Assembly (NCBI GenBank): GCA_002497905.1 | Contig: DAFJ01000033.1 | Location: 5,375 to 56,278, forward strand | Reading direction: 5' to 3' | DNA from: Euryarchaeota archaeon UBA251 | GTDB taxonomy: Archaea; Thermoplasmatota; Poseidoniia; Poseidoniales; Thalassarchaeaceae | Length of the DNA: 50,904 bases | Shown here: positions 9,365-18,398 of the stretch, piece by piece | How positions within the stretch are numbered: position 1 is the stretch's first letter | Layout of the letters: every line of letters starts with the position of its first letter | Translations under genes and position numbers: made by a program | The notes under the pieces: generated by a model | Seen by the model: only the letters and a program-made list of their open reading frames with translations | What the model was told of the DNA's origin: nothing | Databases searched by the model: none

Positions 9365-10300
9365 CTAGAGCATCAAAATCGGGAGATCATCCTCATCTTC
9401 GGAAATCTCCTCATCTTCACTGTGTCTTCGAGCAATTGCCGCCGCAGCTAGTCCGAGCATCATCACGGAACCAATCATTTCGAAGCCGGGGAGATATACA
9501 CCACGGATGTAAATCGTAACCATCTGAACTTGGTAATTAGGCACGCCTTCCGTCCGAACTGAATAATCACTGGTTGCCTGGAACTGCAACTGGTAATAGA
9601 TATCGGACCATCCCTGAACCTTTGGAGTACGCATAATCACACGCACATTGTCAGGAGGTGCCTGTGCTTCAATCTCTGTGGATACCTGAGGGAGCGAGAT
9701 TTGGAAACCTGCATCCTCTAGGTCTTCACGATTCGCAACATCGATATTGAATCTATCATATGCGTTACCATCATTGTAGACCTTGAAATTGAATGTGTAA
9801 TCTACCTTCGGGCGGAGTTGCTTGAATGGTTCATCTGCTTCGACACGGAGGCGACTGAACTGCTTGATCACGACGAGTACGGAGGTGGTCTTAGGTGTGC
9901 AAGTCCCACAAGGGACACCTGTCGCAGTGTCAACACGAGCTGTAATGGATACAGTACGCTGACCCTCAGCCATTCTTTGATCACCACGGACTGACACTTC
10001 GAAAGTCACTTCTTGGCCGGCGCCAACAGTAACGGTGCCAGGAGCGGCGTAGGCTAGTCCACCTGCTGTCACAGTAATTGCCACGTTCTCAGAGTATGCA
10101 GTTGGATTGTTGAGAGTGCAATAGGTGGTGCCGGTTCGAGTCGCACCAGGATATACCTCGATTGGGAAGTTCGCAGGAGAGCAAACAATACCAATGTCAG
10201 GGTTAGGAGATGCCTGTGCATTAACGGTATATGCGGCACCTACCCACATGCTGAGAGCATAAATCGTCAGGAAGACAATAACAGTACGGACTGACTTCAT
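9365..10300 (-). CDS. Secreted membrane-anchored protein, paralogue of the next gene
   Basis: About 311 residues from the ATG at 10300; a GTG at 10309 would add three. A signal segment (VIVFLTIYALSMWVGAAY) is followed by an extracellular region of two beta-sandwich-like modules. The first holds a Cys pair flanking the sandwich (IVCSPANFPIEVYPGATR, then TYCTLNNP) and a second pair in GVPCGTCTP. A second module contains FKVYNDGNAYDRFNIDV, typical of NEW3/CARDB-like alpha-galactosidase-associated folds. One membrane helix near the C-terminus (FEMIGSVMMLGLAAAAIA) precedes a short acidic tail. The neighbouring gene at 10377 has the same order of elements and clear sequence similarity, so the pair arose by tandem duplication. 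Function unknown; it is probably a cell-envelope component. Confidence 0.8.
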   Translation of the reverse strand: MKSVRTVIVFLTIYALSMWVGAAYTVNAQASPNPDIGIVCSPANFPIEVYPGATRTGTTYCTLNNPTAYSENVAITVTAGGLAYAAPGTVTVGAGQEVTFEVSVRGDQRMAEGQRTVSITARVDTATGVPCGTCTPKTTSVLVVIKQFSRLRVEADEPFKQLRPKVDYTFNFKVYNDGNAYDRFNIDVANREDLEDAGFQISLPQVSTEIEAQAPPDNVRVIMRTPKVQGWSDIYYQLQFQATSDYSVRTEGVPNYQVQMVTIYIRGVYLPGFEMIGSVMMLGLAAAAIARRHSEDEEISEDEDDLPILML

Positions 10301-10376
10301 TACGGACACCTACGGTTTTCTCTACCCGGCCCCGTATTAAGAGGTTAGCCCCCGGATGAACACAGTAAGAAGACAT

Positions 10377-11357
10377 TCACATGAAGTCGTCAAGATCGTC
10401 AAAGTCATCGTATTCATCCACCTCACTCCATTCATCATCCTCACTAGGGCCGCGGGATAATTGACGACGCCGAGCGGAACGGACACCCATGAACACAATG
10501 AGGAAAACGAGGATTAGTCCTGCGACTGAAACCCCTCCCATTATGAGGGCAGTATCATCAGATCCGAGAGTGACAAGGGGCTCAGGAGGGCCTTCTGCTT
10601 GGATGATGAATACCTCCATCACCTCAATTTCAGGGTCGAAGGAGGAACGAATATACACCTCAATCTCGAAAGTTTCAGTCGGAATATCTCCTCCAGTAGT
10701 GACTGTGAAATTGTGAGGTACCTTCTCCTGAGGGTCAAGATTTCCTGTACTCTGTATATCGAAACTAAAACCAAGAGATTCGAGGCCGGACTGGTTCTCA
10801 ATCTCAATCTCGAAGATATCCTGGCCATTCCCGAGGTTCTGAAGATCAATTACCACTTCAGCAGATTGATCAACACCGAGATTCAATTCCCCTGCCCGAG
10901 TCTGTGCAGAAATGCGTGCAAACTGGACTATCACCACATCCACATCAGCGCTATCCTCAGGGCATCCGAATGTGCAAGGTACACCATTGATTGTAGTGAC
11001 TGAGGCATTGATTGCCACATCAATCATGGAAGGAGACATCGTGGATTCTCCACGTAAAGCGACCTGAAATGTCAGCTCTTCCCCGGCAGGGATGGTAACT
11101 GAAGCAGGGGCGGCATTAGAGAGATTACCCGAAGAAACGGTGATATCAGCTGACATAGAGTGAACTGACGGATTGGATAAAGTGCAATCCACATTAGATA
11201 CTTTACTCGATCCAGGATGAACCTCAATCGTAATCGATTGTTGATCGCATTCCAAAACAATACTCGGCAGGGGGCCTTGGGCCGACAATGAAGGGATAGA
11301 CAGCGAAAGTAGGGCGACCATACAGAGAAAAATTGCCCGATTCATCCGCCCCCTCAT
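10377..11357 (-). CDS. Secreted membrane-anchored protein, tandem paralogue of the 9365 gene
   Basis: About 326 residues from the ATG at 11357; an ATG at 11345 is also possible. The frame opens further to a TTG at 11399, only five bases from the tRNA gene, which I reject as start. It shares with its neighbour a signal peptide, the Cys-flanked module (IVLECDQQSITIEVHPGSS, VDCTLSNPS), the GVPCTFGCP Cys pair, a sandwich with LQNLGNGQDIFEIEI, a single C-terminal membrane helix (LIMGGVSVAGLILVFLIVF) and an acidic cytoplasmic tail. Here the tail is longer and very rich in Asp and Glu. Several N-X-S/T sites lie in the exported part. Likely co-transcribed with the 9365 and 8058 genes. No function can be assigned. 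Confidence 0.8.
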   Translation of the reverse strand: MRGRMNRAIFLCMVALLSLSIPSLSAQGPLPSIVLECDQQSITIEVHPGSSKVSNVDCTLSNPSVHSMSADITVSSGNLSNAAPASVTIPAGEELTFQVALRGESTMSPSMIDVAINASVTTINGVPCTFGCPEDSADVDVVIVQFARISAQTRAGELNLGVDQSAEVVIDLQNLGNGQDIFEIEIENQSGLESLGFSFDIQSTGNLDPQEKVPHNFTVTTGGDIPTETFEIEVYIRSSFDPEIEVMEVFIIQAEGPPEPLVTLGSDDTALIMGGVSVAGLILVFLIVFMGVRSARRRQLSRGPSEDDEWSEVDEYDDFDDLDDFM

Positions 11358-11403
11358 ACTACGACGAGTAGGACTTGTTTTGAAGCGGTTTCGATACAAA
11401 AGG

Positions 11404-11477
11404 TGGACCCGGCAGGATTTGAACCTGCGACCACCGCGTTATGAGCGCGGCGCTCTAACCAACTAAGCTACGGGTCC
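11404..11477 (-). tRNA. tRNA with CAU anticodon, probably elongator tRNA-Met
   Basis: Folds into a full 74-base cloverleaf: acceptor GGACCCG/CGGGTCC, D stem GCTT/GAGC, anticodon stem CCGCG/CGCGG around loop CTCATAA, five-base variable region, T stem GCAGG/CCTGC with TTCAAAT loop, and discriminator A. The anticodon stem lacks the three consecutive G-C pairs typical of initiators, and the first pair is G-C, so it is not the initiator. The CAU anticodon could also belong to tRNA-Ile2, which is modified to read AUA; sequence alone does not settle this. The 3' CCA is not completely encoded (CCT follows the discriminator). Confidence 0.93.
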
Positions 11478-11519
11478 GGGTGGGGCCTCCTCGGCCGCCA
11501 TGATGAATCTGTTGGGTAT

Positions 11520-12803
11520 TCAAGACAAGGTATTTCGGACAATTTCCTCACAGGCTTCTCGTACATTTACTGGGACGAAAACCATAGTATCGTGCACCGT
11601 CTTAGATATCGCGGCTGCTACTGAAGATACATCCGCGATATCCCTCCCATCTGTCAAACGGATACCGCCCATGTATGGACGGTATCCGGTATTGTCCACG
11701 CGCGCGAGGAGAAGGTCGCGCACAGGGTCATGACCTGCCGCAGTAATCTCCGCTGAGAGTGGTATCATACAGCGTTGGAGGATTACTGGCGTGATTCCGG
11801 GGATTCGCAACCTCTTATGGAAAGAATCTCGCGATAAAAGACGATCAACCCAGTGAGAGAGGACTGGATCAGTATGGTCATGCCAGGAACCGACTGCGCT
11901 TGAAACCACACCGTCATCTAAACGCAAATAATCCTCAGTACTAAGATTCCCGTCAAGTAACATGGATTCCATAGTTCGTTCCAAAGCCAACTCACCCTTC
12001 GATGCTAATTCTCTAGCTCTACGGAGGAGGAGTTTGTGGTACTCTGACGTGAGGATGTTCATCTTATGGAAGTATACAAGATCGTACATGTGTAGACGAG
12101 TAAGTAGGTATGATTCAACGGCAGGAACACCTTCGGGACGAAGCCGAAGCGAACCATCATCGGCAATGCGCAAAGCCCTGAAAATACGTTGCACATCGAA
12201 GGTCCCTACATCCGCCCCGGAATGATGTTGATCGCGTAGAAGGTAGTCCATCCGGTCTACGTCCAATTGGCTGCTGACAATCTCATGTAGAGCAATAGGG
12301 TGTACACGTCCCGCATAGATGTCCATCAATCGGGAAATCCCACGTTCACCGACTAGCCCCACTAGGGACTGACGAAGATCATTCTCTGGGTCCTCAAGGA
12401 TTAACCGACCCCACTCCTCATGTCCTCGGAAGGTACGGAATATTTCACGATCCTCCAACATGTGAGAAAAGGGAGGGTGCCCGATGTCATGCAAGAGGAC
12501 AGCGTAGCCAACTAATTCAGCATCCTCATCAGATATTACACCCGGGTGTAAATCACGCAAGCGGTCAAGAAGTTGTGTTGAAAGATGATACGCGCCGAGA
12601 GAATGTGCGAATCTCGAATGTGTCGCACCTGGAAATACTAGATCGCATGTGGAAAGCTGCTTGACCCGATGTAAACGCTGGAAGGTTACAGTGTCAATTA
12701 GAGCCTTGACTTCATCAGGAATCCGAATATCACCATGGAGAGGATCACGGATTACTCGGACATTGGCTGCGCGGGCCTCAACCTCATCACCACGGGGTCC
12801 CAT
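11520..12803 (-). CDS. HD-domain phosphohydrolase (dNTPase/SAMHD1-like superfamily)
   Basis: A soluble protein of 427 residues from the ATG at 12803. The family's opening RVIRDPLHGDI is at about residues 16-26. Metal-binding residues are visible: His67 in HSRFAHSLG, His105-Asp106 in LLHDIGHPPFSH, and Asp181/Asp183 in QLDVDRMDYLLRDQHHSG. Relatives include dNTP triphosphohydrolases and broader nucleotide phosphohydrolases of the COG1078 type. The precise substrate cannot be read from sequence. The frame stays open up to 12932, but that would overlap the preceding membrane-protein gene and extend well before the conserved start, so 12803 is chosen, leaving 26 bases between the genes. A nucleotide-pool role is likely. 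Confidence 0.87.
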   Translation of the reverse strand: MGPRGDEVEARAANVRVIRDPLHGDIRIPDEVKALIDTVTFQRLHRVKQLSTCDLVFPGATHSRFAHSLGAYHLSTQLLDRLRDLHPGVISDEDAELVGYAVLLHDIGHPPFSHMLEDREIFRTFRGHEEWGRLILEDPENDLRQSLVGLVGERGISRLMDIYAGRVHPIALHEIVSSQLDVDRMDYLLRDQHHSGADVGTFDVQRIFRALRIADDGSLRLRPEGVPAVESYLLTRLHMYDLVYFHKMNILTSEYHKLLLRRARELASKGELALERTMESMLLDGNLSTEDYLRLDDGVVSSAVGSWHDHTDPVLSHWVDRLLSRDSFHKRLRIPGITPVILQRCMIPLSAEITAAGHDPVRDLLLARVDNTGYRPYMGGIRLTDGRDIADVSSVAAAISKTVHDTMVFVPVNVREACEEIVRNTLS

Positions 12804-12829
12804 ATCTGGTGAAGAAACAGACAAATGAT

Positions 12830-13675
12830 TCAATCGTTTGCTCCCCGATGAATTCGATGATTTGTCCAGAATCCAATTGGTAAACTGTAGAGAATAACCG
12901 ACCCGAACCATGCGAAAGCAGAACCAATCCAAGGACCATACACTGGAAAGGAACCGATGGCAATTAGACTGTATACTGAGACGCTAGTCGCGCCGAGCAT
13001 CATTGGCCCTGTCGCCCCTACTGGAACCTCCGATCCTTGTGCAAGCCATAAGCTAACCATAGTGGTCAGAAATATCGCTGGGAAAACCGAGATGACCCCG
13101 CTTATGAAAGGTAAACCCATGCCTGCGATAAGGACGGAAAGACCGATTGCTGACGCTGCTGCAACACCCCTCATCAGAACCGAGAACGGATGTACTGCAT
13201 TATGTCCGGCTGGAGCCGCTGGCGCGTTCTTTAACGCGCGAAGGCCGATACCGAAACCCAGCAATGTAGCGAAAGAACCTATCCATAACGGTGCTATCGA
13301 ACCAAGAGTGTTTGAGACGATAACTGTCGATGCACCTGCTGCAACTAACCAAACTGCAACTGAGAGGACGGCGACTAAAGTAACAAGCGAACCACCCGAC
13401 CACCTGTGTTCCAACCGGGGAGGCAGTACACGCCAAGCACCGAGAAAAAGAATGTTGAGCATCATGCCGATGGGAACCATAGACATCGCATCTGCATGAG
13501 CACCTACAGAAGCACTACCATGCCATATTCCAATCGCAGCAGGAACTATCGTAGTGGGAATAGCAACAATACTCCCGAGAGCACCTCCCCATCGCTCGAT
13601 TACAAGCGTTGCTAGAATGGCAACAGCACCTGCCATGATAGCAGATATCAGGACGGCTCCAGCGTCGACAGCCAT
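12830..13675 (-). CDS. Polytopic membrane protein with an internal duplication
   Basis: 281 residues, almost entirely hydrophobic, with about eight predicted helices. The two halves look homologous: AILATLVIERWGGALGSIVA followed by IPTTIVPAAIGIW in the first resembles GLSVLIAGMGLPFISGVISV followed by FPAIFLTTMVSLW in the second. Each is followed by a polar stretch and another helix pair. This is a common plan for small transporters or permeases, but I cannot name the family. The start codon lies one base after the subtilisin stop at 13677, so the two are almost certainly translated from one message. The HD phosphohydrolase follows downstream. Export or transport linked to the protease is possible but unproven. 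Confidence 0.78.
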   Translation of the reverse strand: MAVDAGAVLISAIMAGAVAILATLVIERWGGALGSIVAIPTTIVPAAIGIWHGSASVGAHADAMSMVPIGMMLNILFLGAWRVLPPRLEHRWSGGSLVTLVAVLSVAVWLVAAGASTVIVSNTLGSIAPLWIGSFATLLGFGIGLRALKNAPAAPAGHNAVHPFSVLMRGVAAASAIGLSVLIAGMGLPFISGVISVFPAIFLTTMVSLWLAQGSEVPVGATGPMMLGATSVSVYSLIAIGSFPVYGPWIGSAFAWFGSVILYSLPIGFWTNHRIHRGAND

Positions 13676-13676
13676 G

Positions 13677-15803
13677 TCACATCTCGTTGGTAAGGCGATG
13701 AATCAATTCCGCCTTCCGACCAGAGGTAGACATTCCCTTGGACTTGAGAACATCCTTGAGTTCAGCAACCGTCATTGATGCATAATCCGCTACCGAACCC
13801 GTCTGAGAATCTTTCAATTTAGTTTGAAAAGTATCCAGTAAATTCGCATCAGGTGAAGATGAATCTTGGACATTAGCACTGAAATCACCGATACGGTGTT
13901 CGGAATCCAATGTTGAATTACGATAGAGTATGGAGATCAGGAGAGAAATAACTCCCGCCATAAAGAGAATTACGAAGGATAGGGCAGCGACCATCCCTTG
14001 ACCACTGCCATCTCCAACCTCGATTAGAGGCTCGGATCCCATAACATGGATGTGAGTTACCATGTTTGCTGAGGCATTAGGACCACGGATAGAGCGGAGG
14101 AGGATTGTGTGATTACCCTCAATTTCAACTTCGGGGAGTTCAGTCAATCGATCTACTAGCATCGTGTGCGTGATGGTAACCTCTTCCTCTCCCATGTCAT
14201 GCTCTACGATATCCATCCATGTATCCCGCATGTCCCAAGTCCGCCACTGAACCTCAACTGGGTCACCGGACAATTCGTATTCGATACCATCGCCAGGGCC
14301 GACATGGACCTTATTGTCAGTCGTAGGTTCGGATTGAAGCGAGATATTCATGCTCATGTCTAGGCCGTAAACATAGTTCGCTGCCTCAGCAACGGATTCA
14401 GGAGATCGTGTCTCACCATGGCCGTAGACATTATTCTGACGATTCTTGGGGACCAAATCATCCACGCAAGGTTCGTTTGCAAGCATGTAGTGACATGGCC
14501 GGTAAATCGCTGTCTCCTGCATGATGTTGCGCACGTCAAAAGGTGAGATGTCGGGGTTTGCCTGATACATCAACGCTGCAAGACCTGCTGCACCTGGTGT
14601 TGCCATACTAGTGCCAGACTTCGAGGTGTAACCTGTACCTGTATTGTAATCTGGTGCCATAACACTTGAACCAATGAAAGCGATGTTCGGCTTAACTCTC
14701 CCTTCCTCAGTTGGGCCTTGGCTCGAATAAACTGCAATTGCGCCATTCTTGTCGAGTGAGCCGACTGTGATGACATCTTCAGCCGACCCAGGAGTCCCAA
14801 TCTGAGCAGAAACCGCACTGTTTCCAGCGGCGATGAACAGGGCAATACCCTCGGCCATCATTCGATTGCCCATACGGTTGACAGATTCTTCCTCAGAAGA
14901 GGTCCACTCAATTGCACCCGGACCTCCAAGGCTCATACTCGCAGCGCGTATGTTGAACACATGCTTCTTGTCAACAGTCCACTCCATGCCTGCCATCACA
15001 ACTGAGAAGGAACCAGACCCACCAGCATCGAGTACTTTCACTCCTACGAGTTGTGCCTGTGGAGCTACTCCAACATGGACCATTTCAGGTGCGCCAGTCC
15101 CAGCGGTAATTCCTGCACAATGTGTCCCATGACCCTGATCATCGAAGGCCTTGATTTCAGTACCGTTGGTAAGTTCTGGAGTGTTCACGGGGTCATAGAA
15201 AGCGATAACTTTGGGGTCATCCGTCTCATTATTATCATCGAGATCATCAAGGCCAGCATGATCCGAATCAATTCCGGTATCAATGATTGCAACTACTGAA
15301 CCAGTACCTGTGTAGCCAGTATCCTCCCAAACGGTATCTACGCCATGGTAAGGTACTACATCCTCCATCTGAACCTCAAGACGGCCGTCGAGTTCTACGA
15401 AAACAACACCAGGGACATCAAGCACGTCAAAGAGATCCCCTACTGCGATTCTCCCTGCGATAGAATCGATGAGATGGTAGCGCCATGAGATTACAATATC
15501 AACAGATTCTGAGAGAAGTGTTTCGTCTTCGGCTGTAGGCGTATGATCAAAATCGACAATTACACCAATTCGGCCATCCTCATCTACCCAATCTCCACCA
15601 CTCATGCCAGCGACCGCCATCCAAACTGCATCGTGAATACGATCACGGTCTTGATCCATATTCGTGGTCTCCCACCAAGGCATCTCCCCTGAAAGAGACT
15701 CAGTTGTGGATTCCATGGCCATGGGCGCTGCGATAGGAGTAAGCATCACAGCAATGGTAAGGAACATGATGAAACGAAGAATGTGCTGTCGGCCAGTACC
15801 CAT
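13677..15803 (-). CDS. Membrane-anchored subtilisin-like serine protease (S8) with cytoplasmic SAP-like tail
   Basis: 708 residues. Residues 10-30 form a signal peptide; about 75-150 look like an inhibitor_I9-type propeptide (VDIVISWRYHLIDSIAGRI, VPGVVFVELDG). The catalytic triad is complete: Asp175 in VVAIIDTGIDSDHAG, His225 in DDQGHGTHCAG, Ser399 in SGTSMATPGAAG, with oxyanion Asn328 in AAGNS. After a beta-rich region there is one membrane helix (about 604-626), which would put the last 80 residues in the cytoplasm. The final 35 residues (MTVAELKDVLKSKGMSTSGR then KAELIHRLTN) match the SAP helix-extension-helix pattern, a fold usually known for DNA binding. The protease probably acts at the cell surface on proteins or peptides. 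Divergent from the gene at 15878. Confidence 0.93.
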   Translation of the reverse strand: MGTGRQHILRFIMFLTIAVMLTPIAAPMAMESTTESLSGEMPWWETTNMDQDRDRIHDAVWMAVAGMSGGDWVDEDGRIGVIVDFDHTPTAEDETLLSESVDIVISWRYHLIDSIAGRIAVGDLFDVLDVPGVVFVELDGRLEVQMEDVVPYHGVDTVWEDTGYTGTGSVVAIIDTGIDSDHAGLDDLDDNNETDDPKVIAFYDPVNTPELTNGTEIKAFDDQGHGTHCAGITAGTGAPEMVHVGVAPQAQLVGVKVLDAGGSGSFSVVMAGMEWTVDKKHVFNIRAASMSLGGPGAIEWTSSEEESVNRMGNRMMAEGIALFIAAGNSAVSAQIGTPGSAEDVITVGSLDKNGAIAVYSSQGPTEEGRVKPNIAFIGSSVMAPDYNTGTGYTSKSGTSMATPGAAGLAALMYQANPDISPFDVRNIMQETAIYRPCHYMLANEPCVDDLVPKNRQNNVYGHGETRSPESVAEAANYVYGLDMSMNISLQSEPTTDNKVHVGPGDGIEYELSGDPVEVQWRTWDMRDTWMDIVEHDMGEEEVTITHTMLVDRLTELPEVEIEGNHTILLRSIRGPNASANMVTHIHVMGSEPLIEVGDGSGQGMVAALSFVILFMAGVISLLISILYRNSTLDSEHRIGDFSANVQDSSSPDANLLDTFQTKLKDSQTGSVADYASMTVAELKDVLKSKGMSTSGRKAELIHRLTNEM

Positions 15804-15877
15804 GTACTACTACGAATCAAGACCCCCAAATGAAACCCGCGCAAAACTGACCCTAACATCGCTGGTATCAAGTTGAG

Positions 15878-17044
15878 ATGATGTATCTCGCATCTATGAA
15901 GAGGGCAATGGTTGGTGTCCTTCTTGGCTCACTGATGGCCACCTTAGCCTTCACACCAATCGCAAATGCAGAGGTTGTAACGCCAAAATGGACTGATGGA
16001 GATCGGTTCGAATATATGGGGTACGATACTTTCGCAATAAGGAATTTTGAGAATTTCGTCTTCAATGGCACTAAGCCGATTTCGGTGGACAAGACAGATG
16101 GAGAACGATTGACAACTGTGTTTGGAAGTGAAAGAGAATGTACACGTTTAGCTTGGGATGGGAACTGCGGATATGCTCAGCAAAGTCATAGAATCGTTAT
16201 GGAGACAGTGTGGGAAAATGGTTCAACTATGTTTCAATCAGATTTACTCAATATCACCATTCAAATGAATGTCGAATGCTGGGAACCAGTGGACAGAGTA
16301 GGAATCGTTCCTGCGTTTTCAGACTGCAAATATATCTGGAATTATCTAATCTCCTTTACTGTCGGACCAGAAAACAATACAGTAGAGATCGAGGCAGTAC
16401 AATGGAATAATGCCACTTATTCAGGGGATTGGCCAGAGACCTTCCGAATTGGAGATACATGGACTACTGAGGAGAATGTGGATCGAGAATACAATCAACG
16501 GACGCGCTCTAACGGGGGCGTTTGGAATGAAACTGAGATACAGTCAATTTCTGAAGTTTCTACTTGGTCTTGGACAGTAATGGACGAGGTGAATGTCTAT
16601 CTCGGAGAAAATGCGGATATCAAAGAAGAGGCAACACGAGTTCAGATTCTAGAAGCAGGTGGCTTTCGAAACAATACGTATTGGCTCGATGAAGAAGGAT
16701 ACGTAGTGCGCAATGAATTCAGAGAAGATGGTGTACTCTTAGCAACACTTCAGTTGACTGAGTGGACATATGCTCTAGAGGACCAACGAGGCACCCAAGT
16801 TAGCGGAGGAACTGGGGCAACTGCCCTATTCTTTGGTGCGTTGATTGCAATCGTCCTATTGACCGGAATAGGATGGATTGGATGGCGGGCCTACAACCTC
16901 GTAAATGAGGATATAATCGACGAAGTAGCGGAACGTATTGTTGAAACAGATCGACGTCTCAGGGGAAATCCTTCAGAATCTGATCGCCCGGTGGGCCTTC
17001 TGTCCCGTACGACCGATGTCATCGATGAGGACCGAGACATCTGA
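15878..17044 (+). CDS. Secreted protein with single C-terminal membrane anchor
   Basis: 388 residues from the ATG at 15878; an ATG at 15896 (MKRAMVG) would give a more ordinary signal peptide, cleaved near ANAEV. The mature part begins PKWTDGDRFEYMGYD, contains two Cys pairs (ECTRLAWDGNC; ECWEPVDRVGIVPAFSDC) and several N-X-S/T sites. A membrane helix near residues 309-333 (ALFFGALIAIVLLTGIGWIG) precedes a charged cytoplasmic tail of about 50 residues. The W-x-x-GD-x-x-x-Y pattern at the mature N-terminus recurs in the opposing gene at 16973, suggesting a shared surface module. The last 72 bases overlap the 3' end of that gene on the other strand. Function not recognised. Confidence 0.78.
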   Translation: MMYLASMKRAMVGVLLGSLMATLAFTPIANAEVVTPKWTDGDRFEYMGYDTFAIRNFENFVFNGTKPISVDKTDGERLTTVFGSERECTRLAWDGNCGYAQQSHRIVMETVWENGSTMFQSDLLNITIQMNVECWEPVDRVGIVPAFSDCKYIWNYLISFTVGPENNTVEIEAVQWNNATYSGDWPETFRIGDTWTTEENVDREYNQRTRSNGGVWNETEIQSISEVSTWSWTVMDEVNVYLGENADIKEEATRVQILEAGGFRNNTYWLDEEGYVVRNEFREDGVLLATLQLTEWTYALEDQRGTQVSGGTGATALFFGALIAIVLLTGIGWIGWRAYNLVNEDIIDEVAERIVETDRRLRGNPSESDRPVGLLSRTTDVIDEDRDI

Positions 17045-18313
17045 AATCAGTTGTTCACGGATTAGTTGGCCAATTGCTGATCCTTGAATAGTCACTGTCG
17101 CAACACCACAGGCTCGAAATGTATTGGCATCGGGATCGTGATCATAACAAACCACGAAGCCATGACTCGCCCAATCATCGATTGTTATCGTATCATCAGT
17201 GTTATTGCCTGCTGCGACATTGTAGATTGCCTGACCTGAAGACAACGTGACTGTCTCATGACCAAAGCCACGGTAAAGATGTACATCACCGACCGCTGGA
17301 GAATCATCAACATCAACAACGTTGACAGTGATGTTGATCATCCCATCGAGAGGAACATCATCATCATCCAACACTACCGTGACTACAGGGACATTTGGAG
17401 ACGAACTGAGGTCAACTCCAGGAAGGTGAGAGATCAATTGGAACTCTCCCTTTACCCCATTCAACCCAATATCGTGGGACTTCCAGTACACATCGTTGCG
17501 AATAGATGGGCAGTAGTGCCTTTCCTCAATCACCACCCCATCATCCGCACGTTCAACAAATGCGAGGGCGCCTCCATCACAAGGGATACTCAAAAGTTCA
17601 GATTCGATGACTGATACTGGACCCACTGAACGCTCAGTATTGTTGTACTGAGTATCGGCAGGGAAACTGACAAGTCCATCGCCAGAGTATTCCATCGCCC
17701 TTTCCAACGAGAGAAGATGGACATCCTCTGAACGGACTGGGAAATCGTAAATCTCGTAGACTGGTGTGTAGTTAGCAAACTCATCGACATCGGCGATATC
17801 AAGATTCACTACTGAAGCAAAGTCGAGATCGATAGTACGAGCAGTACGGACAATACCGAGATCAGCTACTCGAACTAACATTGCCTCTGCCATCGAAATC
17901 TGGAGAGTCCCCGCGACCGCCCCAATTGCCGGAGCGGGGAATACGCCCTGCCCTTGAGCGAACATAGTTGTACTAACAAGATACAATGGCTCGTTGAATC
18001 CATAATCCGTACCATCCGTGATGGAGGCGACCGTTCGTGTAGCAGTCCCTGTGAGGATATCTAACGAAGCACCCTCGAGAGTCTCCGCATCCTCTACCAG
18101 ACTGATTGCATCAAGCATCACAGTGTAGGTCCATTGGTCGCCGACAACCCATATTGGTACAGTGGCAAGTATCTCGTTACGGACAGGATCTTCGTCACCC
18201 TCCACGAATAGAACCTCAGAAACCGATTCTAGAGGAGATAGGGTGTTTGCTGAACACATCAAAACGAGGCACAGAAAGGGGACTGCGCATCTACGTATGC
18301 CCCTCATGGGCAT
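16973..18313 (-). CDS. Secreted protein of unknown function
   Basis: 446 residues from the ATG at 18313 (MPMRGIRRCAVPFLCLVLM), which gives a signal peptide; a second ATG lies at 18307. The frame continues up to 18409, but that upstream part lies inside the divergent gene's start and is not signal-like. The mature part starts around VPIWVVGDQWTYTVMLDA, echoing the W-x-x-GD pattern of the 15878 protein. It is beta-rich and contains an Ig-like segment near the C-terminus (VVTVVLDDDDVPLDGMINIT) and several Cys. No C-terminal membrane helix is evident, unlike most neighbours, so it may be released or held by partners. Its 3' end overlaps the 15878 gene by 72 bases in antisense. Family not recognised. 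Confidence 0.72.
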   Translation of the reverse strand: MPMRGIRRCAVPFLCLVLMCSANTLSPLESVSEVLFVEGDEDPVRNEILATVPIWVVGDQWTYTVMLDAISLVEDAETLEGASLDILTGTATRTVASITDGTDYGFNEPLYLVSTTMFAQGQGVFPAPAIGAVAGTLQISMAEAMLVRVADLGIVRTARTIDLDFASVVNLDIADVDEFANYTPVYEIYDFPVRSEDVHLLSLERAMEYSGDGLVSFPADTQYNNTERSVGPVSVIESELLSIPCDGGALAFVERADDGVVIEERHYCPSIRNDVYWKSHDIGLNGVKGEFQLISHLPGVDLSSSPNVPVVTVVLDDDDVPLDGMINITVNVVDVDDSPAVGDVHLYRGFGHETVTLSSGQAIYNVAAGNNTDDTITIDDWASHGFVVCYDHDPDANTFRACGVATVTIQGSAIGQLIREQLISDVSVLIDDIGRTGQKAHRAIRF

Positions 18314-18398
18314 CCACGTTACGTTGAATGAAATAGAATCGTCGGCTAACTGATTCCGTTCAACACATTCATGCCGTCGTTCATGCTGAGCCGAGAAC

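Noticed and set aside
11484..11500. GGCC...GGCC inverted repeat between the tRNA and the HD gene as terminator
   Set aside because: Only a four-base stem and no following T run in the minus-strand direction.
12804..12932. N-terminal extension of the HD phosphohydrolase
   Set aside because: It overlaps the membrane-protein gene on the same strand and precedes the conserved family start.
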